The notes under the pieces: model-generated
What the model was told of the DNA's origin: nothing
What the model saw: only the letters and a program-made list of their open reading frames with translations
Databases searched by the model: none
Shown: positions 51,454 to 62,405 of the stretch, one piece after another
Numbering within the stretch: the stretch's first letter is position 1
Layout of the letters: every line of letters starts with the position of its first letter
Assembly: GCA_947090765.1 (NCBI GenBank)
Contig: OX352322.1
Coordinates: 4,509,501 to 4,573,500 of the forward strand
Direction: 5' to 3'
DNA from: Pseudomonas sp. MM223
GTDB taxonomy: Bacteria > Pseudomonadota > Gammaproteobacteria > Pseudomonadales > Pseudomonadaceae
DNA length: 64,000 bases
Program-made: the position numbers and the translations under genes

Positions 51454-54400
51454 CTATGACTCTCCCCAGGTACTGATCAGTCCATGCAGGCCATGCAAAG
51501 GCACGGCCAGCCAGCTCGGACGGTTTTCGGCTTCATATGTGATCTCGTAGGCGGCTTTTTCCAGGCAAAACAGTTCCAGTGCGGCGCGCTCGCCCTCGGC
51601 CTGTTGCCAGGCATGGGGCATGGCGGCGGTGGCCAGGCCGTAGGCTTCGACGAAGGCGTGGCGCGACTGATGCAGGTACTGCCGGGCAACCCGCTGACGA
51701 GCCTGCTGCGCCGGGCCGGAAAGGTCGACCGCAGAGGCGCTGCGCAGGATCATCGCAGCAGCATAGTCGAAGGATCGCAACACGCCGCTGACATCCTTGT
51801 ACGGGCTGTGTTTCGCCCGGCGCTCTTGCAACGGGCGCGACGGTTCGCCCTCGAAATCGATCAGGTAGGCATCGCCCTGCACCACCAGCACCTGGCCCAG
51901 GTGCAGGTCGCCGTGCACCCGCATCAGCAGGCCGCCCTGTGCTTGCCCTGCCAGATGACTGATGTGCGGGGGCAGGCCGTCGCGCTGTTGCTGCAAGTCG
52001 TCGACCAAGGCCTGGCTGTCACTGTCGAGGTTGTCGCGGTGCTGGGCCAGCAAATCGAGTGCACGGGCCAGTTCGGCGCTGATCTGCGTGGCCCAGCGCT
52101 GGCTGTCGTCGCCATCACTGGGGCGGGGCCGGAACGCTTCGTCGTCGGTCGGCGCAGCCAGCAGCAGGTGCATCTCGCCTAGCCGTTGGCCAAGCAAGGC
52201 GGCGAAACCACTGAGTTCGGCCAGCGCGTCGGTGTGCACCTCGCCATCATCGGTGGTGGCCTCCATCTGGTCGCGAATGGCCCGCTCCAGGGTGTTCTGG
52301 GTCCAGGCCCAGGCGTCGCCCTGATTGTTCAGGTAGCCTTGGGCAATCATCAGCAGGTGTGGCGCGTGTTGTTCATCCACGCGGCTGACCCAGGCCAGCA
52401 ATGGCGAGATATTGGCAAAGCCGGCGGCGGTCAGGTAAGCACTCATTTCAAGTTCTGGGTGGATGCCCGGGTTGACCCGGCGGATCAGCTTGAGCACCAC
52501 ACGGTCGCCGATTACCACCGGCTCGTTGGACTGCTCGGCGCTGAGGTAGCGCACTGTGCTTTCATCATTGAGCGCAAGGCCTGCCAACTGCTCCGTACTT
52601 TCGAAACGCAACTCTCCTTCACCGTTGCCGCAAGGCAGGCGCATACCTTCCTGACAGGCGCGCAGCACTGCACGGATGAACGGTTCCAGGACAAAGGCAT
52701 CGGTGATCAGGCCGACCTGATGGGCACGGCGCACCCGCGACAGGGCCAATTGCTGTGGCAGCGCGGTGTTGATGTCTTCCTCGCGCAGCAGGCCGAACGG
52801 CAACTGGTAGCGGTTGGCCGTGCCGTCGCTGAGCACTTCGATTTCGCTGAGCAGTACCGGCGTGGTGGCAGTGCCGAAGCGTACGCCGTAGCACAACCGA
52901 ACGGCGTCGACCGGCCCCTCCTTGCCAGCGAACCAGCGCCGCTTTGGCAAGTACTGTGGCAGGATGCTGTTTTGCAGGGTATCGCTTGACGGTGCTTCCA
53001 GCAGTTCTTCCAAGCGTTTGCGCAGCACTAGTGTGGTCAATTCGGGTAACCCCTCGGTGGCCTGGACGTGCCAACTGGGCATGCGGTCGTGCGGCGCCAG
53101 CAGGAACCAGTAGAAGGCATAAGGTGGCAAGGTGAGCAGGAACGGTAACTGGCCAATCGGTGGGAAGGCGCTGCCGCCAAGCATCTCCACCGGTACTTTG
53201 TCGGCGTATTGTGACAATTCCAGTTCAGCGGCCTGGGCGGCACGCGAAACGTTGGCCACGCAGAGGATGACGTCGGTGTTGCCGTCGGCATCGGTGTACT
53301 CGCGGATGTAAGCGAGGATGCGCCGGTTGCTGGGCGTGAGGGTGCGCAGGCTGCCGCGGCCAAAGGCCTTCTGCTGCCGGCGCACGGCCAGCATGCGCCG
53401 GGTCCAGTTGAGTAGCGAGTGCGGGTCGTGGCTCTGGGCTTCGACGTTGACGGTCTGGTAGCCGTACAGCGGGTCCATGATCGGCGGCAGCACCAGGCGC
53501 TGAGGGTCGGCACGGGAAAACCCGCCATTGCGGTCGGGCGACCACTGCATGGGGGTGCGCACGCCGTCTCGGTCGCCCAGGTAGATATTGTCGCCCATGC
53601 CCAGCTCGTCGCCGTAGTACAGGGTGGGCGTGCCGGGCATCGACAGCAGCAGGCTGGTGAGCAACTCGATGCGCCGCCGGTCACGCTGCAGCAGCGGCGC
53701 CAGGCGTCGGCGGATCCCTAAGTTGATGCGTGCGCGGCGGTCTTCGGCGTAGTAGTTCCACAGGTAGTCGCGCTCGCGGTCGGTGACCATTTCCAGGGTC
53801 AGCTCATCGTGGTTGCGCAAAAAGATTGCCCATTGGCAGTTGGCCGGGATTTCTGGCGTCTGGCGCAGGATGTCGGTGATCGGAAAACGGTCCTCCATGG
53901 CCAGGGCCATGTACATGCGCGGCATCAGCGGAAAGTGGAACGCCATGTGGCACTCGTCGCCGTCGCCTTCACCGAAGTACGGGCGGGTGTCTTCGGGCCA
54001 CTGGTTGGCCTCGGCCAGCAGCATGCGGTCGGGGTAGTTGGCATCGATTTCGGCGCGAATCGCCTTGAGCACCGTGTGGGTCTCGGGCAGGTTTTCGTTG
54101 TTGGTGCCGTCGCGTTCGATCAGGTAGGGGATGGCGTCCAGGCGCAGGCCGTCGACGCCCAGATCAAGCCAGAAGCGCATTACCTTGATCACCGCATCGA
54201 GCACCTGCGGGTTGTCGAAGTTCAGGTCTGGCTGGTGCGAGTAGAAACGGTGCCAGAAGTACTGGCCGGCGACCGGGTCCCAGGTCCAGTTGGACTTTTC
54301 GGTGTCGAGGAAGATGATGCGCGTGCCGTCGTACTTCTGTTCGTCATCCGACCACACGTAAAAATCCCGCGCCTTGCTGCCACGCTTGGCACGGCGGGCG

Positions 54401-54771
54401 CGCTGGAACCACGGGTGCTGGTCGCTGGTGTGGTTGATGACCAGCTCGGTGATTACCCTCAAGCCGCGTTTGTGTGCCTCGGCGAGGAAGCGCCGGGCGT
54501 CGGCCAGGCTGCCGTAGTCGGGGTGCACGGCCTTGTATTCGGCAATGTCGTAGCCGTCGTCGCGCCGCGGCGAGGGGTAGAACGGCAACAACCACAGGGT
54601 GTTGACGCCCAGCTCGGCGATATAGTCGAGCTTGCTGATCAGGCCGGCAAAATCACCGATGCCATCGTTGTTGGAATCGAAGAACGACTTGATGTGCAGC
54701 TGGTAGATGACGGCGTCCTTGTACCACAGCGGGTCGTCAATGAAGGCTGCCGGGCGGGAACGCTTGGCCAT
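51454..54771 (-). CDS. treS: trehalose synthase / maltokinase fusion (TreS-Mak)
   Basis: A 1105-residue two-domain protein. Residues 1 to about 560 are a GH13_16 trehalose synthase with Asp212 (DGLRLDAIPYLIERDG), Glu254 (LLAEANQWPED) and Asp322 (IFLRNHDELTLEM). Residues from about 590 onward form a maltokinase (Pep2/Mak): PQYLPKRRWFAGKEGPVDAV starts it, and MRVHGDLHLGQVLVVQGDAY and LIDFEGEPSRPLQERRAK carry the kinase-like catalytic loop and metal site. The fusion isomerises trehalose to maltose and phosphorylates it to maltose-1-phosphate, the donor for GlgE. It is the middle gene of glgE-treS-glgB. Confidence 0.95.
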   Translation of the reverse strand: MAKRSRPAAFIDDPLWYKDAVIYQLHIKSFFDSNNDGIGDFAGLISKLDYIAELGVNTLWLLPFYPSPRRDDGYDIAEYKAVHPDYGSLADARRFLAEAHKRGLRVITELVINHTSDQHPWFQRARRAKRGSKARDFYVWSDDEQKYDGTRIIFLDTEKSNWTWDPVAGQYFWHRFYSHQPDLNFDNPQVLDAVIKVMRFWLDLGVDGLRLDAIPYLIERDGTNNENLPETHTVLKAIRAEIDANYPDRMLLAEANQWPEDTRPYFGEGDGDECHMAFHFPLMPRMYMALAMEDRFPITDILRQTPEIPANCQWAIFLRNHDELTLEMVTDRERDYLWNYYAEDRRARINLGIRRRLAPLLQRDRRRIELLTSLLLSMPGTPTLYYGDELGMGDNIYLGDRDGVRTPMQWSPDRNGGFSRADPQRLVLPPIMDPLYGYQTVNVEAQSHDPHSLLNWTRRMLAVRRQQKAFGRGSLRTLTPSNRRILAYIREYTDADGNTDVILCVANVSRAAQAAELELSQYADKVPVEMLGGSAFPPIGQLPFLLTLPPYAFYWFLLAPHDRMPSWHVQATEGLPELTTLVLRKRLEELLEAPSSDTLQNSILPQYLPKRRWFAGKEGPVDAVRLCYGVRFGTATTPVLLSEIEVLSDGTANRYQLPFGLLREEDINTALPQQLALSRVRRAHQVGLITDAFVLEPFIRAVLRACQEGMRLPCGNGEGELRFESTEQLAGLALNDESTVRYLSAEQSNEPVVIGDRVVLKLIRRVNPGIHPELEMSAYLTAAGFANISPLLAWVSRVDEQHAPHLLMIAQGYLNNQGDAWAWTQNTLERAIRDQMEATTDDGEVHTDALAELSGFAALLGQRLGEMHLLLAAPTDDEAFRPRPSDGDDSQRWATQISAELARALDLLAQHRDNLDSDSQALVDDLQQQRDGLPPHISHLAGQAQGGLLMRVHGDLHLGQVLVVQGDAYLIDFEGEPSRPLQERRAKHSPYKDVSGVLRSFDYAAAMILRSASAVDLSGPAQQARQRVARQYLHQSRHAFVEAYGLATAAMPHAWQQAEGERAALELFCLEKAAYEITYEAENRPSWLAVPLHGLHGLISTWGES

Positions 54772-54808
54772 GTGCGACTCCTTTCAATTCTGGATTCAAC
54801 GCGGTTCC

Positions 54809-54924
54809 TGTAGGAGCGGCCTTGTGTCGCGAAAGGGCTGCGCAGCAGCCCCAGCCATGTCAGCGTTGTAGCCAAATCGTGGGGCCGCTCCGCGCCCCTT
54901 TCGCGACACAAGGCCGCTCCTACA
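54809..54924. repeat. long REP hairpin (TGTAGGAGCGGCC type)
   Basis: Arms start TGTAGGAGCGGCCTTGTGTC and end in its complement; the outer 25 pairs match, with some mismatches toward a 27-base loop. It lies between glgE and treS, and its right arm contains the glgE stop codon (54920-54922). Confidence 0.88.
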
Positions 54925-56938
54925 AGGCTTTTTCGATACGCCAGATACCGAATGGCTGGTGCCAGGGTTCGATGCGCATGAACTGGGTCTTGCCATACCA
55001 GGACCAGCGGTGGCCGTTCATCAGGTCTTCACCATGGGTTTCGGCGTTGTCGTCCAGCCCCAGCTCCCACAGCGGCAGCTCGAAATGCGCCTCTTGGGCG
55101 TTGTGCGGATCCAGGCTGATTGCTACCAGGATGTAGTTGTCACGCTCGGGCGTGCGCTTGGCGAAATACAGGATGTTGTCGTTCCAGCAGTTGAAAAACG
55201 CCACGCCCAGGTGGGTTTGCAATGCGCGGTTCTGCCGACGGATGCGGTTTAACTGTGCGATCTCGGCAATGATGTTGCCGGGCTGGGTGAAATCGCGCGG
55301 GCGGATTTCGTACTTCTCCGAATCCATGTACTCCTCCTTGCCCGGCAGCGGCGTGCCTTCGCACAGCTCAAAGCCCGAATACATGCCCCACAGGCCCGAG
55401 CCCATGGTGGCCAGTGCGGCGCGGATGAGGAACCCGGCGCGGCCAGAGGTATGCAGGAAAAACGGGTTGATATCCGGCGTGTTGACGAAGAAGTTGGGGC
55501 GGTAGCACTGGCTCCACGGGGGCTGGTTGAGCTGCTCGTAAAATTCGCGCAGCTCCTGCTTGGTGTTGCGCCAGGTGAAGTAGGTATAGCTTTGCGCGTA
55601 GCCAACCTTGCCCAGGCGCGCCATCATTGCAGGCTTGGTGAATGCCTCGGCGAGAAAGATCACATCCGGGTAGCGGGCGCGTACATCGGCGATCATCCAT
55701 TGCCAGAACGGTAGCGGCTTGGTGTGCGGGTTGTCGACGCGGAAGGTTTTGACGCCCTCTTCCACCCAGCCAATGATCACATCACGCAGTGCCAGCCACA
55801 GGCTTGGCACCGCGTCGGGAGCATAGAAGTCGACATTGACGATGTCCTGGTACTTCTTCGGCGGGTTCTCGGCATAGCGGATGGTGCCGTCCGGGCGCCA
55901 GCTGAACCAGCCCGGATGCTCCTTGAGCCAGGGGTGGTCCTGCGAACACTGGATGGCGAAGTCGAGGGCAATTTCCAGGCCGTGCTCAGCGGCGGCGGCA
56001 ACCAGCCGGCGGAAATCGTCGCGGCTGCCCAGCTGCGGGTGGATCGCCTCGTGGCCGCCTTCGGCACTGCCGATGGCGTAAGGGCTGCCGGGGTCGCCAG
56101 GTTCGGCCTGCAGGGCATTGTTGCGGCCCTTGCGGTGCTGCATGCCAATGGGGTGGATAGGTGGGAAGTACAGCACGTCGAAGCCCATGTCGCGGATCAT
56201 CGGCAGCCGTTCATGCACGTCGTTGAAGGTGCCATGGCGCTCGGGGCTGTCGGTGATCGAGCGCGGGAACAACTCGTACCAACTGGCGAACTGCGCTGCC
56301 GGGCGGTCGACATCGACGGGCAGCTCGCCACTGCGCGCCAGGTAGCTGCGGTGCCCCGCTTCGCCCATCAGGCGAGTGGTAGCCGGGTCGAGGAACAGCG
56401 CCACCTGGTCGTCGCTGCTCAGGGTGGCCAGGCGTTGTTGCATGGCCTCAAGCTCCTCGCGCAGGGCGCCGCTGCACAGGTCGATGCCCTTGCCCAGCAT
56501 CAACCGGCCTTCTTCGAGCTCCAGCTTTACCTCGACACCGGCGTGGTACTTTTTCTCCAGGTCGTGGCAATAGGTGGCGAACGGGTCGATCCAGGCCTCG
56601 ATACTGAACAGGTGCGGGCCCAGCTCGGTGGGGGTGAACTCGGCCAGCCACAGGTCGTTGCCCGGCGAGTGCATGGGCACGCAATGCCAGCGCCGGCTGT
56701 TGGCCTGGCGCCAATTAAGCATTACCGCCAGGCGGTCGTGCCCATCGCAATAGACCTTGCTGCTGACGGCCACCGGCTGGCCACTGATGGCCTTGGCCGC
56801 GAACGTACCGGCTTCGAGTACGGGTTGGGTGTCTTCGATCACGATGCGCGGCGCCAGCAGCGCCTGGGACAGGCCGATGGCCTGGTCCGAGTGTTCGTTC
56901 GCCATGGGCACGCTTTCAAAGGGCTCGTTACGTGACAT
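54920..56938 (-). CDS. glgE: alpha-1,4-glucan:maltose-1-phosphate maltosyltransferase
   Basis: A 672-residue GH13_3 enzyme. Asp402 is the nucleophile (VKTFRVDNPHTKPLPFW) and Glu431 the acid/base (IFLAEAFTKPAMM); their spacing of 29 equals that of the Streptomyces enzyme (D394/E423) as I recall. Other family marks are YELFPRSITDSPERHGTFND and VLYFPPIHPIGMQHRKGRNN. It transfers maltosyl units from maltose-1-phosphate to alpha-glucan chains. The ATG at 56938 is used; an in-frame ATG lies 11 codons downstream. The TAG stop comes from the REP element beside it. Confidence 0.96.
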   Translation of the reverse strand: MSRNEPFESVPMANEHSDQAIGLSQALLAPRIVIEDTQPVLEAGTFAAKAISGQPVAVSSKVYCDGHDRLAVMLNWRQANSRRWHCVPMHSPGNDLWLAEFTPTELGPHLFSIEAWIDPFATYCHDLEKKYHAGVEVKLELEEGRLMLGKGIDLCSGALREELEAMQQRLATLSSDDQVALFLDPATTRLMGEAGHRSYLARSGELPVDVDRPAAQFASWYELFPRSITDSPERHGTFNDVHERLPMIRDMGFDVLYFPPIHPIGMQHRKGRNNALQAEPGDPGSPYAIGSAEGGHEAIHPQLGSRDDFRRLVAAAAEHGLEIALDFAIQCSQDHPWLKEHPGWFSWRPDGTIRYAENPPKKYQDIVNVDFYAPDAVPSLWLALRDVIIGWVEEGVKTFRVDNPHTKPLPFWQWMIADVRARYPDVIFLAEAFTKPAMMARLGKVGYAQSYTYFTWRNTKQELREFYEQLNQPPWSQCYRPNFFVNTPDINPFFLHTSGRAGFLIRAALATMGSGLWGMYSGFELCEGTPLPGKEEYMDSEKYEIRPRDFTQPGNIIAEIAQLNRIRRQNRALQTHLGVAFFNCWNDNILYFAKRTPERDNYILVAISLDPHNAQEAHFELPLWELGLDDNAETHGEDLMNGHRWSWYGKTQFMRIEPWHQPFGIWRIEKAL

Positions 56939-57077
56939 CGACCTTGCTCCCTCAGGCTGGTGGCGGTAAGGGTTCAGAGCCGGGCACAGGCGTGGGGTTC
57001 AAAAAAATTGAGCGAACGGCAGCTGCCAGCGGTCAGAGCCTGCAGCACCTCTTCATTCACCCACGCGAGGTCAGGCC

Positions 57078-57239
57078 ATGAACATTCCCATTCCACCGGA
57101 AACCCCCGATCCGAACATCGACGACCCCAGCTTGCCGCCACCCGTGCCGGAAGAAGAACCGGACGAACTGCCAATCAAGCCGACCATGCCACCGACGGTG
57201 GGCGACCCGCCTAGCCAGGAGCCACCGGTGAAGGCTTAA
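57078..57239 (+). CDS. small proline-rich acidic protein of unknown function
   Basis: A 53-residue ORF starting MNIPIPPETPDPNIDD and ending QEPPVKA. Nineteen residues are proline and eleven are Asp/Glu, with only two Lys. A ribosome site (GCGAGGTCAGGCC) precedes the ATG. It is transcribed away from glgE, 139 bases from the glgE start. The length, clear start and unusual composition favour a real gene, but I recognise no family; it is probably disordered. It might be a partner of the glucan enzymes or simply a stress-induced small protein. Confidence 0.6.
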   Translation: MNIPIPPETPDPNIDDPSLPPPVPEEEPDELPIKPTMPPTVGDPPSQEPPVKA

Positions 57240-57289
57240 GGGTAGACCACGGGACCTGATATTTTTGCCAGTAGCGGTGTCGATGGGTT

Positions 57290-57598
57290 GTGCTGAAGAT
57301 TGAGGCTCTCGATTGCAAACCAGGAGCCTCCTTCATCGTGGATACCGCAACCCGCCGGCAGCGTGAGAAATACGAGGGACAAGTGGTCGATATGCTTCAG
57401 GATGCAGGTGTGGTCGACCCGGGACCAGGTACCTTGCTGGCGCATCTGGACAGGGACAAATGCGAATTTGCGTTGATGCAACTGGAAGCGCGTTATAGCG
57501 TTCGTTTGCGGCGTGATTACCGGAGCGTTGCCGAGGTTGCCGGTGCCCTGCGCAAGGCGCAGGAGATGCATTGGCCGTTCTGGCCCTTTCGCGGGTAA
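57290..57598 (+). CDS. hypothetical protein, stop codon supplied by a REP element
   Basis: A 102-residue protein from a GTG start: LKIEALDCKPGASFIVDTAT, RRQREKYEGQVVDMLQDAG, ARYSVRLRRDYRSVAEVAGA. No family is recognised. The last codons (tgg ccc ttt cgc ggg taa, WPFRG then stop) are the left arm of a REP doublet, so the C-terminus was probably set by insertion of that repeat. It lies 50 bases after the small proline-rich ORF on the same strand. Confidence 0.55.
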   Translation: MLKIEALDCKPGASFIVDTATRRQREKYEGQVVDMLQDAGVVDPGPGTLLAHLDRDKCEFALMQLEARYSVRLRRDYRSVAEVAGALRKAQEMHWPFWPFRG

Positions 57599-57675
57599 AC
57601 CCGCTCCTACAGGGGTAGCGCCAACCTTAGATACGGCGCTTTAACTGTGGGAGCGGGTTTACCCGCGAAGAGGCC
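57581..57675. repeat. REP doublet (TTCGCGGGTAAACCCGC type)
   Basis: Arms TGGCCCTTTCGCGGGTAAAC and its near-complement, about 33 bases apart, between the hypothetical gene and the convergent acyl-CoA synthetase gene. Each arm also contains a small GCGGGT-AAACCCGC self-complement. Confidence 0.88.
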
Positions 57676-57690
57676 AGTTGAGGCAATACA

Positions 57691-59373
57691 TCAACCAGCC
57701 AATACCGCCGAAATCTCCGCCACACTGATCTCCCGCATGCGGAACTTCTGCACCTTGCCGGTCACCGTCATCGGGTATTCGTCAACGAAGCGGATATGCC
57801 GCGGTACCTTGAAGTGCGCGATGCGTGCCTTGCACCAACCCTGCAACTCTTCGACCGTGGCGTTGTGCCCCGGGTGCAGCTTGATCCAGGCCACGATCTC
57901 TTCGCCGTAGCGGCTGCACGGAATGCCGATCACCTGTGCATCGGCCACCGCCGGGTGGGTGTAGAAGAACTCTTCCAGCTCCCGCGGGTAAATGTTCTCG
58001 CCGCCGCGAATGATCATGTCCTTGTTGCGCCCGACGATGCGCACGTGGCCATGCTCGTCCATCACCGCCAGGTCGCCCGAATGCATCCACCCGGCCGGGT
58101 CGATGGCGTCCGCCGTGGCCTGGGGGTTGTCCCAGTAACCAAGCATCACGCTGTAGCCACGGGTGCACAACTCGCCGATCTCGCCGCGCGCGACGATACA
58201 GCCGTCAGCGTCCACCAGTTTGTTTTCCAGCTGTGGCTGGGTGCGGCCGACGGTGGTCACGCGCAGTTCCAGCTCGTCGTCCGGGCCGGTTTGCAGCGAC
58301 ACCGGGCTGGTTTCGGTCATGCCGTAGGCGATCTGCACTTCGGCCATGTGCATCTGATCGATGACCCGGCGCATCACCTCGATCGGGCAAGTGGCCCCGG
58401 CCATGATGCCGCTGCGCAGGGTCGACAGGTCCATTTGTGCACGCAATGGGTGGTCGAGCATGGCGATGAACATGGTCGGCACGCCGTACAGGATGCTGGC
58501 GCGCTCTTCGGCCACGGCACGCAGGGTGAGTTCGGCGTCAAAGGCGTCGTTGGGGTAGATCATGGTGCTGCCGTGGGTGATGCAGCCGAGGTTGGCCATG
58601 ACCATGCCGAAGCAGTGGTACAGCGGCACCGGGATTACCATGCGGTCGTGCGCGGTCAGGCCCAGGCTTTCGCCGACCATGAAGCCGTTGTTGAGGATGT
58701 TGTAATGGCTGAGCGTGGCGCCCTTGGGCGCGCCGGTGGTGCCGGAGGTGTACTGGATGTTCACCGGTTGGTCGAACTGCAGGCTTTGCTGGCGGGTGGC
58801 AAAGGCCTCTAGCGTTGTCTGCCCAGCCCATTCGGCCAATGCGTGCCAGGGCAGGAAGCCGGCAGGCGGGTTGGCAGCCAGGCTGATCACGCCACGCAAC
58901 TCGGGCAGGCGTTCACTGGCCAGTTCGCCGGGTGTGTCGCTGGCCAGTTCAGGCGCCAGTTCCTGGACCATGGCGTGGTAGTCGGACGTCTTGAAGGCAT
59001 CGGCACACACCAGCCAGCGGCAACCGGACTGGCGCAACACGTATTCCAGCTCGCCCACGCGATAGGCTGGGTTGATGTTGACCAGAATGGCGCCGACCTT
59101 GGCGCTGGCCAGTTGCAGGATGCACCACTGGGCGCAGTTGGGTGACCAGATGCCGACACGGTCACCAGTGTTGACGCCCAGGGCCATCAGGGCGCGGGCA
59201 TGGGTATCGACCTGTTCGGCCAGCTGTCGCCAGCTATAGCGCAGGCCCTGATGACGTGACACCAGCGCCTCGCCGTCGGCACAGCGGGCCACGGTGGCAT
59301 CGAAGGCCTGGCCGATGGTCTGGGTCAGCAAGGCTTGGTCCTGGCGACCGCGGGTATAGCTCGGTTGACTCAT
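57691..59373 (-). CDS. acyl-CoA synthetase (AMP-binding family)
   Basis: A 560-residue ANL-superfamily enzyme. The P-loop-like motif is YTSGTTGAPKGATLSH, then IAYGMTETSPVSLQ, GWMHSGDLAVMDEHGHVRIV and RNKDMIIRGGENIYPRELEE; the C-terminal catalytic Lys is in MTVTGKVQKFRMRE. It activates a fatty or branched short-chain acid to its CoA ester through an acyl-AMP. It is divergent from liuA with two LiuR-type operators between, so activation of isovalerate or a terpenoid-derived acid is a reasonable guess. The ATG at 59373 is used, with GAAGGGACACCC before it; the upstream extension is poor. Confidence 0.92.
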   Translation of the reverse strand: MSQPSYTRGRQDQALLTQTIGQAFDATVARCADGEALVSRHQGLRYSWRQLAEQVDTHARALMALGVNTGDRVGIWSPNCAQWCILQLASAKVGAILVNINPAYRVGELEYVLRQSGCRWLVCADAFKTSDYHAMVQELAPELASDTPGELASERLPELRGVISLAANPPAGFLPWHALAEWAGQTTLEAFATRQQSLQFDQPVNIQYTSGTTGAPKGATLSHYNILNNGFMVGESLGLTAHDRMVIPVPLYHCFGMVMANLGCITHGSTMIYPNDAFDAELTLRAVAEERASILYGVPTMFIAMLDHPLRAQMDLSTLRSGIMAGATCPIEVMRRVIDQMHMAEVQIAYGMTETSPVSLQTGPDDELELRVTTVGRTQPQLENKLVDADGCIVARGEIGELCTRGYSVMLGYWDNPQATADAIDPAGWMHSGDLAVMDEHGHVRIVGRNKDMIIRGGENIYPRELEEFFYTHPAVADAQVIGIPCSRYGEEIVAWIKLHPGHNATVEELQGWCKARIAHFKVPRHIRFVDEYPMTVTGKVQKFRMREISVAEISAVLAG

Positions 59374-59437
59374 GGGTGTCCCTTCTTGTGGTTGTTCTGG
59401 GCACGACTGAAGCAAGCGGGGAATACTCTGGCGCAGA

Positions 59438-59453
59438 TTTACGTTTACGTAAA
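59438..59453. promoter_or_regulatory. LiuR-type operator, copy 1
   Basis: TTTACGTTTACGTAAA, a near-perfect palindrome, followed by GGTGATGA. It shares this sequence with copy 2, 50 bases away. The form fits the MerR-family LiuR sites I recall for branched-chain amino acid genes of pseudomonads. Confidence 0.7.
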
Positions 59454-59487
59454 GGTGATGAGTGGATTGACAGTGACCCTACGCAGG

Positions 59488-59503
59488 TTTACGTTAACGT
59501 AAA
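59488..59503. promoter_or_regulatory. LiuR-type operator, copy 2
   Basis: TTTACGTTAACGTAAA is a perfect 16-bp palindrome, again followed by GGTGATGA. It lies about 110 bases before the liuA ATG and just downstream of TTGACA (59467-59472), as expected of a MerR-type site between -35 and -10. No liuR gene is in this window. Confidence 0.75.
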
Positions 59504-59611
59504 GGTGATGAACGACACCTTCTTGAGGCGCCACGCCGAACCCTGCGGGAGCGGGGTTGGATCCCCAAGCTAAGGTGTAACCCAATTTCAAGAACAAGAA
59601 GGTGCCCCAGC

Positions 59612-60775
59612 ATGCATTACCCCTCCCTGAACTTCGCCCTGGGCGAGACCATCGACATGCTCCGCGACCAGGTGCGTACCTTTGTCGCCGCCGAGCTGGC
59701 CCCACGCGCCGCGCAAATCGACCACGACAACCTGTTCCCCGCCGACATGTGGCGCAGGTTCGGCGACATGGGCCTGCTGGGCATCACGGTGTCGGAAGAG
59801 TACGGCGGCGCCGGCCTGGGCTACCTGGCTCATGTGGTGTCGATGGAAGAAATCAGCCGTGGCTCGGCCTCGGTGGCACTGTCCTACGGCGCCCACTCCA
59901 ACCTGTGCGTCAACCAGATCAACCGCAACGGCACCCATGAACAGAAGCTCAAGTACCTGCCCAAGCTGATCAGCGGCGAGCACATCGGCGCGCTGGCCAT
60001 GAGCGAGCCTAACGCCGGTTCCGATGTGGTATCGATGAAACTGCGCGCCGAAAAGCGCGGCGACCACTACGTGCTCAACGGCAGCAAGACCTGGATCACC
60101 AACGGCCCCGACGCCAACACCTACGTGATCTACGCCAAGACCGACCTGGACAAGGGCGCGCATGGCATTACCGCGTTCATCGTCGAACGTGACTGGAAAG
60201 GCTTCAGCCGCAGCAACAAGTTCGACAAGCTGGGCATGCGCGGGTCCAACACCTGCGAACTGTTCTTCGATGACGTGGAAGTCCCGGCAGAGAACATTCT
60301 TGGCCAGCTCAACGGCGGCGTACGCGTGCTGATGAGCGGCCTGGACTACGAGCGCGTGGTGCTGTCCGGTGGCCCGACCGGCATCATGCAAAGCTGCATG
60401 GACCTGGTGGTGCCGTATATCCACGACCGCAAGCAGTTCGGCCAGAGCATCGGCGAATTCCAGCTGATCCAGGGCAAGATCGCCGACATGTACACCCAGC
60501 TCAATGCCAGCCGCGCCTACCTGTACGCCGTGGCCCAGGCTTGCGACCGTGGCGAGACCACCCGCAAGGACGCTGCCGGGGTGATCCTGTACACCGCCGA
60601 ACGCGCCACGCAAATGGCCCTGGAGGCAATCCAGATTCTCGGTGGCAACGGCTACATCAACGAATTCCCGGCGGGCCGCCTGCTGCGCGACGCCAAGCTG
60701 TACGAGATCGGTGCCGGCACCAGCGAAATCCGCCGGATGCTGATTGGCCGCGAACTGTTCAACGAAACCCGCTGA
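59612..60775 (+). CDS. liuA: isovaleryl-CoA dehydrogenase
   Basis: A 387-residue acyl-CoA dehydrogenase. FAD/substrate motifs: [39 protein letters not shown], and the C-terminal [20 protein letters not shown] with [18 protein letters not shown]. It oxidises isovaleryl-CoA to 3-methylcrotonyl-CoA in leucine catabolism, passing electrons to ETF. The family's catalytic Glu lies in a region I did not map residue by residue. It is the first gene of liuABCD. Confidence 0.95.
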   Translation: MHYPSLNFALGETIDMLRDQVRTFVAAELAPRAAQIDHDNLFPADMWRRFGDMGLLGITVSEEYGGAGLGYLAHVVSMEEISRGSASVALSYGAHSNLCVNQINRNGTHEQKLKYLPKLISGEHIGALAMSEPNAGSDVVSMKLRAEKRGDHYVLNGSKTWITNGPDANTYVIYAKTDLDKGAHGITAFIVERDWKGFSRSNKFDKLGMRGSNTCELFFDDVEVPAENILGQLNGGVRVLMSGLDYERVVLSGGPTGIMQSCMDLVVPYIHDRKQFGQSIGEFQLIQGKIADMYTQLNASRAYLYAVAQACDRGETTRKDAAGVILYTAERATQMALEAIQILGGNGYINEFPAGRLLRDAKLYEIGAGTSEIRRMLIGRELFNETR

Positions 60776-60794
60776 GCATAAAGGACGGGCGCAC

Positions 60795-62402
<1,608 letters not shown>

Positions 62403-62405
62403 CCC

